Shown one piece after another: positions 39,755-47,518 of a stretch of DNA of 47,518 bases. The stretch spans positions 1 to 47,518 of the forward strand of contig JALGZR010000013.1 of the NCBI GenBank assembly GCA_025774805.1, written 5' to 3'. Made by a program: the position numbers and the translations under genes. This stretch comes from a bacterium (GTDB lineage: Bacteria; ARS69). Each line of letters starts with the position of its first letter. The stretch's first letter is position 1. The notes below the pieces were generated by a model. It was given only the letters and a program-made list of their open reading frames with translations. It did no database searches and was not told the DNA's origin.

Positions 39755-40975
39755 ATGCCGCGACGATCCATCTCGGAGAGTCTTCTCGCGGGGGTCGATC
39801 TCGAGGACACGCTTCGGGATTCCGCGACCGCGCTGGGCCGAATCGTCCTGTCGGTTCCCTGGCGGGCTCCGGGTTTCGTATCCGCGATCGACCGGGCTCG
39901 CCGCTTCGCCGCCGGCTCGCCTCCCGTTCTCATTCGCGGAGAGAGCGGAGCGGGCAAGAGCGCGTTCGCCGAAATCGTTCACCGGGAGGGGCGTCATCCG
40001 CGGGAGCCGTTCCGGGTGATCGACTGCGCGGCCCTGCCCGATCCGCTGCTGCAATCCGAGCTGTTCGGTCACGTGAAGGGAGCTTTCACCGGCGCCGATT
40101 CGGAGCGGCCCGGCCTGTTGCACACGGCCGGCCGTGGCACGCTCCTGCTGGACGAAGTGGACAAGGCGTCGCCCGCGCTGCAGGCCGCGCTTCTCCACGT
40201 GCTGGATCGTGGGGAGGTGCGGGCACTGGGCGGGCGGACGCCGCACCCGGTGCGGGCACGAATCGTTCTCGCGGCCAATCGGAATCCGATGGCCCTGGCG
40301 GCCCGCGGACGATTTCTCCCCGATCTCGCGTATCGGATCGCGGGCTTTTCGGTCCTCGTTCCTCCGCTCCGCGAGCGGCGCGAGGACTTCGACCTGCTTC
40401 TGGCGCTCGCCCTGCGACGCATCCGAATCGAGGAGGGAGGCGCCGGGAGGGTCCTCACCAGCGAGGCCCGCGAACTGCTCGCGGGCGAGGACTGGCCGGG
40501 AAACGTCCGGGAGCTGTTTCACCGGGTCCACGCCGCGGCCCTGCTGGGAGAGGACGACCGCTGGATCGGCGTGCGGGAGATCCGGAGGGCCGGCCCGGGC
40601 TCGATGCCGCGCGTCTCGGACGGGGACCCCGCCGGCGAGCGCGGAGGCAACTCGACGGATCCCGTTCCGACGGCGGCGAACCCCGACGATCTGGCGGGTC
40701 GTCTGCGGGACTTCGAGCGAGGGGAGATCCTCACCGCGATGCGGAAGGAGCGGGGGTGTCAGACGCGGGCGGCGGCCCGTCTCGGACTGAGTCGAAGGGG
40801 CCTCAACAAGAAGCTCCACCGCCTCGCGCTGCTCGGCGCGCTGAGACAGGAAGGCCTCGCGCGGTGGCCCCCGCGAGACCGTCGAAGTGCGACGGCGGTT
40901 CTTCTGTCTCCCGAACGCCCCGACCGGCCGCACGCGGTCCGCGACTCCCGGAACGAGACGAGCGATCAACGATAG
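39755..40975 (+). CDS. Enhancer-binding-type AAA+ transcription regulator with Fis-like HTH, no receiver
   Basis: The product is about 406 residues from the ATG at 39755; an earlier GTG (39674) is possible. The AAA+ domain has Walker A GESGAGKS, the sigma-54 contact loop GAFTGAD, Walker B TLLLDEVDKA, and the Arg-finger region in LRERREDFDLL. The C-terminus ERGCQTRAAARLGLSRRGLN is a Fis-type helix-turn-helix. It has no response-regulator, GAF or PAS domain in the short N-terminal part (about 35 residues before the AAA+ start), so its activity may be controlled by an unseen partner or by expression level. It activates sigma-54 RNA polymerase in known relatives. Confidence 0.85.
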   Translation: MPRRSISESLLAGVDLEDTLRDSATALGRIVLSVPWRAPGFVSAIDRARRFAAGSPPVLIRGESGAGKSAFAEIVHREGRHPREPFRVIDCAALPDPLLQSELFGHVKGAFTGADSERPGLLHTAGRGTLLLDEVDKASPALQAALLHVLDRGEVRALGGRTPHPVRARIVLAANRNPMALAARGRFLPDLAYRIAGFSVLVPPLRERREDFDLLLALALRRIRIEEGGAGRVLTSEARELLAGEDWPGNVRELFHRVHAAALLGEDDRWIGVREIRRAGPGSMPRVSDGDPAGERGGNSTDPVPTAANPDDLAGRLRDFERGEILTAMRKERGCQTRAAARLGLSRRGLNKKLHRLALLGALRQEGLARWPPRDRRSATAVLLSPERPDRPHAVRDSRNETSDQR

Positions 40976-40977
40976 GT

Positions 40978-40995
40978 AGCCTCGATCTCTCCCCA
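40978..40995 (+). repeat. Possible decayed arm of dispersed inverted repeat (family 1)
   Basis: TAGCCTCGATCTCTCCCC agrees with TAGCCTGCATTTCTCACC at 14 of 18 positions and begins three bases after a stop codon. The rest of the 390-bp gap to proS contains a hairpin (41186) and a promoter (41282). Confidence 0.3.
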
Positions 40996-41185
40996 AGTCG
41001 ACGTCTCCCAGTCCGACTCCCCCCGCTCGCGGCTCGACACTCCGGAGGGGGCGACTCCGGGAGGGGACCGCGGAATCACCATGGCCGGGGGTCCTGCGGG
41101 ACTTCATCCGCGGGCTGTAGCGGGCAGGCACAGAAGCGTAGAGCAAGGCAAATCCAACCCGAGAGTTCTATTCAATGGGGGTGAG

Positions 41186-41205
41186 AAGGGGCGAGTCGGC
41201 CCCTT
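41186..41205. terminator. GC-rich hairpin after the AAA+ gene
   Basis: AAGGGGC and GCCCCTT form a perfect seven-base stem with loop GAGTCG. There is no T-run, so termination is uncertain; it could instead be a leader hairpin. Confidence 0.35.
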
Positions 41206-41281
41206 GTCCTCCCGGTCGGTTGCGGGCGGGCCGCCGTGGACCGCCGTCCGGTCCCCGGCGTTCTCCGGCACCCCCCTCCCG

Positions 41282-41310
41282 TGGACTGCCCGGGGGGGCC
41301 CTGCTATCCT
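41282..41310 (+). promoter_or_regulatory. Candidate promoter for proS
   Basis: TGGACT and TATCCT are separated by 17 bases, about 55 bases before the proS start. The -35 box is partial; the -10 is good for this GC-rich genome. Confidence 0.45.
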
Positions 41311-41364
41311 CCGCGCCCATCGTCGGGCGAAGGAGGCCCCCAAAGGGCGAAGGGGCGGAAGACC

Positions 41365-42903
41365 ATGGCGAAGAACATCAAGCCACGCGCGGAGGACTAC
41401 GCGCAGTGGTATCTGGACGTGATCAAGGCGGCTCAGCTCGCCGACTACAGCCCCGTACGCGGGTGCATGGTGATCCGTCCGGACGGGTACGCGATCTGGG
41501 AGGCGATCCAGCGGGACCTCGATCGGCGGTTCAAGGAGACCGGCCACGTCAACGCGTACTTCCCCCTCCTCATCCCGCAGAGCTTCCTCGCAAAGGAGGC
41601 CGCGCACGTCGAGGGTTTCGCCATGGAGTGCGCCGTCGTCACGCACTCGAAGCTGACGAAGCGGCTCGACGGAAACCTCCAGCCGGCGGGAGAGCTGGAC
41701 GAGCCGCTGATCGTCCGGCCCACGAGCGAGACGGTCATCGGCCACATGTACTCCCAGTGGATCCAGAGCTACCGCGACCTGCCGGTGCTCATCAATCAGT
41801 GGGCGAACGTGATGCGCTGGGAGATGCGGACGCGACTCTTCCTCCGCACGTCCGAGTTTCTTTGGCAGGAGGGTCACACCGCTCACGAGACGGCCGAGGA
41901 AGCGCGCGAGGAGACCCTGCGCATGCTCGGCGTCTACGCGTCGTTCGCGGAGGATTCCCTCGCCGTGCCGGTGTACAAAGGGCGCAAGACCGACTGGGAA
42001 CGGTTCCCCGGAGCGGAGGTGACGTACGCGATCGAGGCGCTCATGCAAGACGGGAAGGCCCTCCAGTGCGGCACGAGTCACTATCTCGGTCAGAACTTCG
42101 CCAAGGCTTTCGACATCCGCTTTCTCGGACGGGACCAGAAGCAGCACCTCGCGCACACGACGAGCTGGGGGGTCAGCACGCGCCTGATCGGCGCGCTCAT
42201 CATGGCCCACTCCGACGACGACGGGCTCGTTCTCCCTCCGAGCGTCGCGCCGGTGGTCGTCGCGGTCGTGCCCATCTACCGGAAGAGCGAAGAGAAGGAG
42301 AAGGTGCGCGCCTTCGCCGAGCGGGTGCTGAAGGGCCTGGTCGGCGAGGAGGAGATCGCGGCCGCGGTGGGCCGTCTCTCCTCCGATGACATGCACAGTT
42401 ACTTCTTCGACAAGGTCACGCACCAGCGCGTGATGGTCGACTGGCGGGAAGTCCGTCCCGGCGAGAAACACTTCCACTGGGAGCAGCGGGGCGTGCCTCT
42501 CCGGCTCGAGATCGGGCCGCGCGACGTCGACGCGGGCACGTTGGTGCTCAAGAGCCGGATCGATCGCGGCAAGGAAACCGTTCCGATCGACGACATCTCG
42601 CCCGCGTGGCTTCGAGACCGACTCGGAGCCGCGCAACGTCTTCTCTTCGAGCGAGCGCAGGACTTCCGGAACCGGAACGTGCGGCGAGCCGGGTCCTACG
42701 ACGAGCTCCGGCGGATCCTCGAGAACGACGGGGGATTCGTGCGCTGTTACTTCGAGCCGGGTGAAGAGCGGGAGGAGAAGATCCAGGACGAGACGAAGGC
42801 GACGGTGCGGTGCATCCCCTTCGACCAGCCCGACGAGCCGGGAATCTGCATCCACTCGGGGCGAGAGACGAAGACGGAAGTGCTGTTCGCCCAGGCGTAC
42901 TAG
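41365..42903 (+). CDS. proS: Prolyl-tRNA synthetase (type 3, archaeal/eukaryotic-like)
   Basis: The product is about 512 residues, ending in the Ala-Tyr typical of the short bacterial type 3 enzyme. Class II motifs: GYAIWEAIQRDLDRRF (motif 1 region), IVRPTSETVIGHMYSQWI and RLFLRTSEFLWQEGHTAH (motif 2), and SWGVSTRLIGALIMAHSDDD (motif 3). The anticodon-binding domain includes PVVVAVVPIYRK, and GVPLRLEIGPRDVD follows. There is no editing insertion, so mischarged Ala-tRNA(Pro) would need a separate factor. The ATG follows AAGGGGCGGAAG. Function: charges tRNA(Pro). Confidence 0.95.
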   Translation: MAKNIKPRAEDYAQWYLDVIKAAQLADYSPVRGCMVIRPDGYAIWEAIQRDLDRRFKETGHVNAYFPLLIPQSFLAKEAAHVEGFAMECAVVTHSKLTKRLDGNLQPAGELDEPLIVRPTSETVIGHMYSQWIQSYRDLPVLINQWANVMRWEMRTRLFLRTSEFLWQEGHTAHETAEEAREETLRMLGVYASFAEDSLAVPVYKGRKTDWERFPGAEVTYAIEALMQDGKALQCGTSHYLGQNFAKAFDIRFLGRDQKQHLAHTTSWGVSTRLIGALIMAHSDDDGLVLPPSVAPVVVAVVPIYRKSEEKEKVRAFAERVLKGLVGEEEIAAAVGRLSSDDMHSYFFDKVTHQRVMVDWREVRPGEKHFHWEQRGVPLRLEIGPRDVDAGTLVLKSRIDRGKETVPIDDISPAWLRDRLGAAQRLLFERAQDFRNRNVRRAGSYDELRRILENDGGFVRCYFEPGEEREEKIQDETKATVRCIPFDQPDEPGICIHSGRETKTEVLFAQAY

Positions 42904-42984
42904 CCTTGATCTTCCGGAAAATCTTGCGTGGAAACGCGCGAGATTGCGTCAGCCGGAACCGCAAACCGCCCGAGCCAACCGGAG

Positions 42985-43004
42985 CTTATCTCACGATAAG
43001 TGAG
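42985..43004. other. Two mutually exclusive short hairpins
   Basis: CTTATC-TCAC-GATAAG overlaps CTCAC-GATAA-GTGAG, so the same 20 bases can fold in two ways or form an operator. It lies in the 260-bp gap between proS and the glycosyltransferase gene. Confidence 0.35.
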
Positions 43005-43163
43005 GATTGGCGAGGGCGAGCACGGTCGCGGATGACGTGCTATCGTGCGAGCGTCAGCGGTTTCCGCCGAGAGCGGCTCGTCCCTTTCCTCCTCCGGACC
43101 TTCGAAAGAAGCGTCGAATGCCAATCGAGGACCCGGGATCCGGGTCATCGCGGGAGAGAGCGC

Positions 43164-44273
43164 GTGAGGATCTGTTTCATCTGCGTCGAGATCTTCGCCT
43201 GGGGAAAGTACGGCGGCTTCGGCCGGGCCACCCGGCTCATCGGCGGCGAGCTGGTGAAACGGGGGCTCGAGGTTTTCGCGGTCGTTCCCCGGCGGGAGGG
43301 GCAGAAGCCCGTCGAGGATCTAGACGGCATCCGGGTTCTCGGGTTTCACCCCCGTCGCCCGTGGGAGGCCTCCCGTCTCTTCCGAGAAGTGGCCGCCGAC
43401 GTCTACCATTCGAGCGAGCCCTCCTTCGGGTCCTGGCTCGCCATGCGGGCTTGTCCGGAGAAGAAGCACATCGTCACCGTCCGCGATCCGCGCGATTTCG
43501 AGGACTGGCGGATGGAATTCGAGCTTCCGTCGCTCAGCAGATTCCAGGTGTTCACGAACTGGTTGTACGAGACGAATCCGATCGTGCGCCACGCGGTCCG
43601 GCGGATGGATCGCGTCTACACGTGCGCCGACACCCTCATCCCGAAGGTTCACCGTCTTTACCGTCTCGCGGAGCCGCCCGGATTCCTTCCCACCCCGGTC
43701 GAAGTGCTCGACACGTACGAGAAGGCGAAGACGCCGACGGTCTGCTCGCTCGCCCGGATCGATCGACGCAAGCGTCCGGAGATCTTCTGCGAGCTGGCCG
43801 CCGCGTATCCGGAGGTGCGGTTCCTGATCGCCGGGAAATCGCGCGACCCGGCCTACGGTCGAGATCTCGAAGCGCGGTACGGCTCGCTTCCGAACCTCGA
43901 GTTCCTCGGCTTCGTCGATCAGTTCCGAACCGGAGCCAAGCACTCCGATCTTCTGGAGAAGAGCTGGATCCTGGTGAACACCGCGAATCGGGAGGGCTTG
44001 CCGAACGCCTTTCTCGAGGCGGCCGCCCACGGGTGCGCGATTCTCAGCGCCGTCGATCCGGACGGATTCGCCTCCCGCTTCGGCTATCGGGCGAAGGACG
44101 ACGACTTCGCGCGGGGGCTGGCGTGGCTGCTCGAGGAGAGGCGGTGGGAGGAGCGCGGTCGGACCGGGAACCGCCATGTGAAAGCGGTGTTCGGAACGGA
44201 ACACGCCATCGATTGTCATGTCGAGATCTACCGAGACCTGGTCAGTCCAGGCACGGGTCCGCGAGAAACCTGA
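43164..44273 (+). CDS. GT-B fold glycosyltransferase (GT4-like)
   Basis: The product is about 369 residues from a GTG with GGGAG about eight bases upstream. The N-terminal domain begins RICFICVEIFAWGKYGGFGR with a glycine-rich loop that resembles GT4 enzymes. The C-terminal domain shows VCSLARIDRRKRPEIFCELA, RFLIAGKS and the nucleotide-sugar motif REGLPNAFLEAAAHGCAIL, with two Glu/Asp positions. The likely role is sugar transfer to a cell-surface glycan or natural product; donor and acceptor are unknown. An exported protein gene follows 24 bases later. Confidence 0.88.
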   Translation: MRICFICVEIFAWGKYGGFGRATRLIGGELVKRGLEVFAVVPRREGQKPVEDLDGIRVLGFHPRRPWEASRLFREVAADVYHSSEPSFGSWLAMRACPEKKHIVTVRDPRDFEDWRMEFELPSLSRFQVFTNWLYETNPIVRHAVRRMDRVYTCADTLIPKVHRLYRLAEPPGFLPTPVEVLDTYEKAKTPTVCSLARIDRRKRPEIFCELAAAYPEVRFLIAGKSRDPAYGRDLEARYGSLPNLEFLGFVDQFRTGAKHSDLLEKSWILVNTANREGLPNAFLEAAAHGCAILSAVDPDGFASRFGYRAKDDDFARGLAWLLEERRWEERGRTGNRHVKAVFGTEHAIDCHVEIYRDLVSPGTGPRET

Positions 44274-44297
44274 GCCGAGTCCCGGAAGGAGCTCCCC

Positions 44298-45296
44298 GTG
44301 TCCCTGCGTTCGCGGACGGCCCACCGACGCGCCGTACTCCCCATCGTTTCCGCCCTCTCCCTGAGCGCCGCGCTTTTGCCCCTCCTCGGACGCTCGCCGG
44401 CAGGTGCCAAGACCGCCCCCGGGCTCACGTTCGGGAACGAGTTCTGGTCCCGTTGGGGGGACGACCGCGCCGAGATCTCCGTCTACGATCTCCGGTTCCC
44501 GCGCTACGGCGAGACGAGAGACGGAATCGCCGTCGCGATCTTCGTCACCGAGACGTTCTCCGAAGACGATCGCGTCAAGGTCGAGCCGGGCACGCGGCCC
44601 TCCCCCGGCGACTTCCCGGTCATGAAGCTCAACCTCGTCCAGGACTTCCCCACGGGCATCTACGACTACAACCTGATGACGAGCACGTTCGTGGGTCTCA
44701 CTCCCGCGGGAGGCCGGCCGGCGGGAAGCGTCGCGAAGGTGGCCTTCTCGAGCCAGGAGTGGTGCGGCCAGGTGTTCCAGGAGATCCTGCCGCGGGGCGA
44801 TCGGGTCGAATCGACTTCGCACAATTACTCGAGCGGGAAGGCGAATGAGAATCAGTCGCTGGACCGCCCGGAAGACGGCTTCTTCGAGGACGCGCTGTAT
44901 CTCTGGGCCCGCGGCTATTCCCGGCCCGGGCTCGCCCCGGGTGAGTCGCGCCGCGTGTCCCTGCTCGTGTCGTCCGAGCGGATCCGTCTCCTCCACCTCC
45001 CCCTGGAGTGGAGGCCGGCCACGCTCCGCCGCGCTGCGACCCCCACCGAAGTCTCCGTTCCGGCCGGCGTGTTCGAGACGGAGGAACTCACGGCGTCGGT
45101 GGAGAACGGCCCGACGTGGCGGTTCTTCGTGGAGACGGCGTGGCCCCGGCGCATCATCCGCTGGGAGGCGTCCGATGGACGCTCGGCGGACCTGGTGCGG
45201 AGCGAGAGGCTGAAGTACTGGGAGATGAATTCGGGTCGCTTCCTCGAGGAGCTCGACCGGATCGGCCTCTCGTCACGTCCCCCGCGGACGCCGTAG
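44298..45296 (+). CDS. Exported protein of unknown function
   Basis: The product is 332 residues from a GTG with AAGGAG upstream. The N-terminus has a positively charged start and the hydrophobic stretch VLPIVSALSLSAALLPLLG, then SPAGAK as a likely cleavage site. The mature part is beta-rich with no recognised catalytic motif. The final third (EVSVPAGVFETEELTASVEN, then RFFVETAWPRRIIRWEASDG) resembles the repeat style of DUF3108-like outer-surface proteins, but I cannot assign the family. Its last 24 bases overlap the convergent MocA-like gene. It lies in an operon with the glycosyltransferase. Confidence 0.75.
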   Translation: MSLRSRTAHRRAVLPIVSALSLSAALLPLLGRSPAGAKTAPGLTFGNEFWSRWGDDRAEISVYDLRFPRYGETRDGIAVAIFVTETFSEDDRVKVEPGTRPSPGDFPVMKLNLVQDFPTGIYDYNLMTSTFVGLTPAGGRPAGSVAKVAFSSQEWCGQVFQEILPRGDRVESTSHNYSSGKANENQSLDRPEDGFFEDALYLWARGYSRPGLAPGESRRVSLLVSSERIRLLHLPLEWRPATLRRAATPTEVSVPAGVFETEELTASVENGPTWRFFVETAWPRRIIRWEASDGRSADLVRSERLKYWEMNSGRFLEELDRIGLSSRPPRTP

Positions 45297-45968
45297 AGCT
45301 CCCTTCTCCTTCCACCACGCCAACGCCTCGCGGTAGCGCTCCTCGGTGTCGAGGTCGAAGTGAATGCCGGGGTCGTCCACGGCGACCTCCCGGCGCGCGA
45401 CCCCGGTCCGGCGAATGATTTCGCGCAGGCCCTCATCGGGCGGTGCCGCCAGGAGCACCGCACGAAGGTCCGCCGGAAGGACGATGGGATGGCCTCGGCC
45501 CCCGTCGTGAAGGGGGACGATCACCGTGGCGGCTTCCGGAGAGGGCGCGTCTTCCGTCTCGGTTGCCGCCGTGCCGCCTCTCGCGGCGAGCAGCGCCGTC
45601 ACCGTCGCCGGGCTCGCCAGGGGGCGGTCGACCGGCCAGAGCAGGACGTCGTTCCCGGGATCGATCGCCTCCCACCCCACCCGGATCGATCCGGTCCGTC
45701 CCGCTTCCGGGCAGGGGTTCTCGATCCAACGAAACGGCGCCGGATCGACGGATCCGGCCAGCGTGGCTGCGGACTCCCCGACGACCACGACTCCACCCGG
45801 CACTCCCGCCTCCCCCATCGTCTCCAGGACGCGCTCGAGCGTCGTTTTTCCCCCGAAGTCGAGAAGGGCCTTCGGCCGCCCGAGTCGAGACGACGCGCCC
45901 GCCGACAGGACGAGGGCCTCGATGCCGCTCCCCTGCGGCCCGCCGCGCTCGCCGCCCATCGGGTCCAC
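45273..45968 (-). CDS. MocA-like molybdenum cofactor nucleotidyltransferase
   Basis: The product is 231 residues. The N-terminal nucleotide-binding motif is ALVLSAGASSRLGRPKALLD, as in MocA/MobA. GVVVVGESAATL and GRTGSIRVGWEAI follow, then LLWPVDRPLASPATVTALL (the metal-binding Asp region), GHPIVLPADL, and HFDLDTEERYREAL at the end. MocA attaches CMP to molybdopterin, the cofactor form used by xanthine-oxidase-family enzymes such as the three-subunit enzyme at 23984-27917. GlmU-like sugar nucleotidyltransferases are an alternative, but the short length fits MocA. The next gene upstream is the YtxJ-like gene, 20 bases away. Confidence 0.8.
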   Translation of the reverse strand: MDPMGGERGGPQGSGIEALVLSAGASSRLGRPKALLDFGGKTTLERVLETMGEAGVPGGVVVVGESAATLAGSVDPAPFRWIENPCPEAGRTGSIRVGWEAIDPGNDVLLWPVDRPLASPATVTALLAARGGTAATETEDAPSPEAATVIVPLHDGGRGHPIVLPADLRAVLLAAPPDEGLREIIRRTGVARREVAVDDPGIHFDLDTEERYREALAWWKEKGALRRPRGT

Positions 45969-45987
45969 TCCCCATCCCTCCGTGCGA

Positions 45988-46347
45988 TCAGGCGATCCCG
46001 GACCTTTTCAGCCCTTCGCGGAGACTCTCTTCGGTGATGTCCCAGTGGCTGGCGCTCCAGAGAACGCGCCCGTCCCGGACCAGGAGGACCTGGGGGGACT
46101 CGTGCTTCACCCCGGTCCGGACCGCCGCCTCGTTCGAGACGTCTCGGGCCTTCTGGATCTCGATGAGCCCGTAGAGCAGACCATCTCCCTCGGTTCGCTC
46201 GGCAAGAAAGGCCCGGTAGGCCTCGCGGGCGACCACCGACAACGGACAGATCAAGCTGTGCTTGAAGAGGAGCACCGGGGTCCGCGCCGACATCTCGAAC
46301 GCCTTGTCCAGCTCGGCAATGGTGGAGAGGAGAGTCGCCTGGGCCAT
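45988..46347 (-). CDS. ytxJ: Bacillithiol-system redox-active protein YtxJ-like
   Basis: The product is 119 residues from the ATG at 46347 with GAGG five bases upstream; a longer form from a GTG at 46422 is possible. The motif LLFKHSLICPLS holds the single active cysteine of the monothiol thioredoxin-like YtxJ family. VKHESPQVLLVRDGRVLWSA (cis-Pro) and SHWDITEESL complete the match. YtxJ acts with bacillithiol in disulfide exchange, suggesting this organism makes bacillithiol or a related thiol. It is likely co-transcribed with the MocA-like gene. Confidence 0.85.
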   Translation of the reverse strand: MAQATLLSTIAELDKAFEMSARTPVLLFKHSLICPLSVVAREAYRAFLAERTEGDGLLYGLIEIQKARDVSNEAAVRTGVKHESPQVLLVRDGRVLWSASHWDITEESLREGLKRSGIA

Positions 46348-46421
46348 GAGATCCTCGATGCCCGCGTCCGCGGAGTGGGGGCCATCGCACCTTGGATGGC
46401 TGGCCATGTCCGGGGGATTCA

Positions 46422-46434
46422 CGGTAACTTACCG
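46422..46434. promoter_or_regulatory. Palindromic operator candidate between ytxJ and the TolB-like gene
   Basis: CGGTAACTTACCG has perfect six-base arms (CGGTAA, TTACCG) about a single central base, in the 150-bp gap between divergent genes. Confidence 0.35.
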
Positions 46435-46498
46435 AACTCCCCAGTCGAGGTCCCCTTCCCTCGCCGGGCGATCCGACGGCCACAGAGGAGACGTTCCG

Positions 46499-47518
46499 AT
46501 GAGTATTTCGAGACGGTTCTTCCGGCTCCCCCGATCCCTGACCGCGCTGGCCGCCCTCCTCCTGCTCGCCGGAGGGGGAGCGACCGGAAAGGCCTTCGCC
46601 AGCAGCTGCCAGGGATCGAAGGGCGACAAGGACCATTCCACGCATCACCGCGGTCACGAGCACCCGAGCACCCGTCCTTCGGAGCCCCAGGGGCTCCACT
46701 TCGAGGGCGAGACACGGCTCACCAACGTGCGCCAGGTCACGTTCGGGGGACAGAACGCCGAGGCCTACTGGTCGGCGGACGGGAAGAGCCTGATCTTCCA
46801 GGCGACGCCGCAAGAGGTGGGGTGCGACCAGATCTACATCATCGATCTCGAAGCGCCGGAGGGCGCCTCTCCCCGCCTGGTCTCCACCGGCCGGGGTCGC
46901 ACGACCTGCGCGTACTTCATTCCGGGAACCGATCGGATCCTCTTCTCCTCCACCCACGCGGCGTCCGACGAGTGTCCTCCTCCCCCGGACATGTCCCAGG
47001 GCTACGTGTGGGCCCTCTACCCCGAATACGAAATCTGGACGGCGAAGACCGATGGCTCCGATCTGCGCCGGCTCACGGACAACGACCTCTATGATGCGGA
47101 GGCGACGCTCTCGACCGACGGAGAGTGGATCGTCTTCACCTCGCTGCGCGACGGGGACATCGACATCTACAAGATGCGCACGGACGGAACCGAGCTGACC
47201 CGTCTCACGGACGAGACCGGTTACGACGGGGGGCCGTTCTTCTCCCCCGACGGCACGAAGATCTGCTACCGGGCGAGCCGGCCGAAGGACAAGGACCTCA
47301 AGAACTATCGCGAGCTCCTGGCCCGCAACCGGATCCGGCCGCGCAACCTCGAGATCTACTGGATGAACGCCGACGGCACCGGCAAGACCCGGGTGACGGA
47401 CAATGGAGCCGCGAACTTCGCGCCCTTCTTCACGCCGGACGGAAAGCGCATCATCTTCGCGTCGAACCTGGGCAATCCAAGGGGACGCAACTTCGACCTC
47501 TACCTCGTGAATCTCGAC
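46499..47518 (+). CDS. TolB/PD40 beta-propeller protein, exported (cut by window edge)
   Basis: The frame is open from an ATG with GAGGAG eight bases upstream to the window edge, 340 codons. A signal peptide (SLTALAALLLLAGG, then AFAS) precedes a His-rich linker (KDHSTHHRGHEHP). Repeated PD40/WD-like units follow: AEAYWSADGKSLIFQ, AEATLSTDGEWIVFTSLRDG, GGPFFSPDGTKICYRA and APFFTPDGKRIIFASN. These form a beta-propeller in the TolB family. The C-terminus is missing. Function beyond binding cannot be told; the His-rich linker might bind metal. Confidence 0.88.
   Translation, partial: MSISRRFFRLPRSLTALAALLLLAGGGATGKAFASSCQGSKGDKDHSTHHRGHEHPSTRPSEPQGLHFEGETRLTNVRQVTFGGQNAEAYWSADGKSLIFQATPQEVGCDQIYIIDLEAPEGASPRLVSTGRGRTTCAYFIPGTDRILFSSTHAASDECPPPPDMSQGYVWALYPEYEIWTAKTDGSDLRRLTDNDLYDAEATLSTDGEWIVFTSLRDGDIDIYKMRTDGTELTRLTDETGYDGGPFFSPDGTKICYRASRPKDKDLKNYRELLARNRIRPRNLEIYWMNADGTGKTRVTDNGAANFAPFFTPDGKRIIFASNLGNPRGRNFDLYLVNLD

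Noticed and set aside
1-47518. CRISPR array, prophage, integrase, rRNA or toxin-antitoxin pair
   Set aside because: No regularly spaced direct repeats, no integrase or phage structural motifs, no rRNA-like sequence and no small overlapping toxin-antitoxin pair were recognised.

Overview
The window is 47.5 kb of very GC-rich bacterial chromosome, dense with genes on both strands. No rRNA, tRNA, phage, plasmid, transposase or CRISPR signal was seen. Several traits fit an uncultured lineage of the Fibrobacteres-Chlorobi-Bacteroidetes (FCB) superphylum neighbourhood, such as Candidatus Eisenbacteria or Krumholzibacteriota. These are secreted proteins with FlgD-like C-terminal domains, a SpoVG homologue, a YtxJ-type redox protein, a type-3 prolyl-tRNA synthetase, a molybdenum hydroxylase of the 4-hydroxybenzoyl-CoA reductase type, and many GTG/TTG starts. 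That placement is inference.

Layout. 1-2.1 kb: minus-strand Hsp33-like (cut by the window edge) and TANGO2/NRDE genes, a FlgD-domain remnant and a small metalloprotease-like gene. 2.4-6.3 kb: a beta-CASP metallo-beta-lactamase nuclease coupled to a LOG-family protein, facing an RlmD-type rRNA methyltransferase. 6.5-11.4 kb: a glutamate dehydrogenase broken by an in-frame TGA and a frameshift, acetyl-CoA synthetase, and an aldo/keto reductase. 11.7-15.9 kb: two uracil-DNA-glycosylase-superfamily proteins around a BON-like protein and a TPR protein, then a dihydrodipicolinate-reductase-like dehydrogenase. 15.9-23.9 kb (minus): a cell-envelope group of parvulin-like lipoprotein, alkaline-phosphatase-superfamily enzyme, M16 peptidase and a HExxHxxGxxH metalloprotease. 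24.0-27.9 kb (minus): the three overlapping subunits of a molybdenum hydroxylase whose FAD subunit has the extra four-cysteine insertion of 4-hydroxybenzoyl-CoA reductase. 28.4-29.3 kb: an exported cysteine-repeat protein with a heavy-metal-associated (HMA) domain. 29.6-34.6 kb: an FHA-GAF-PP2C phosphatase convergent with a membrane Ser/Thr kinase and a PPC-domain protein. 34.8-40.9 kb: housekeeping and regulatory genes (TIGR01777, DUF4326, Eis-like acetyltransferase, SpoVG, PhhB, SRAP peptidase, an enhancer-binding-type AAA+ protein). 41.4-47.5 kb: ProS, a glycosyltransferase, an exported protein, MocA-like and YtxJ-like genes, and an edge-truncated TolB/PD40 protein.

The most unusual signal is a family of dispersed non-coding inverted repeats between genes. 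Two full 180-bp copies lie in opposite orientations (4838-5017 and 10250-10429). By eye they differ at about 16 positions and have no gaps. Shorter 65-75-bp forms and single arms occupy many other intergenic gaps. Each arm is itself a small hairpin, and its closing pairs co-vary between copies (AGCCTG with CAGGCT, AGCCCG with CGGGCT). The arm begins with TAG, which is used as the stop codon of several neighbouring genes. A second 179-bp element at 31250-31428 has perfect 18-bp terminal inverted repeats and nested internal hairpins, and its edge also touches a TAG stop. I see no transposase, so these look like non-autonomous elements or structured gene-end elements moved or maintained from elsewhere in the genome.
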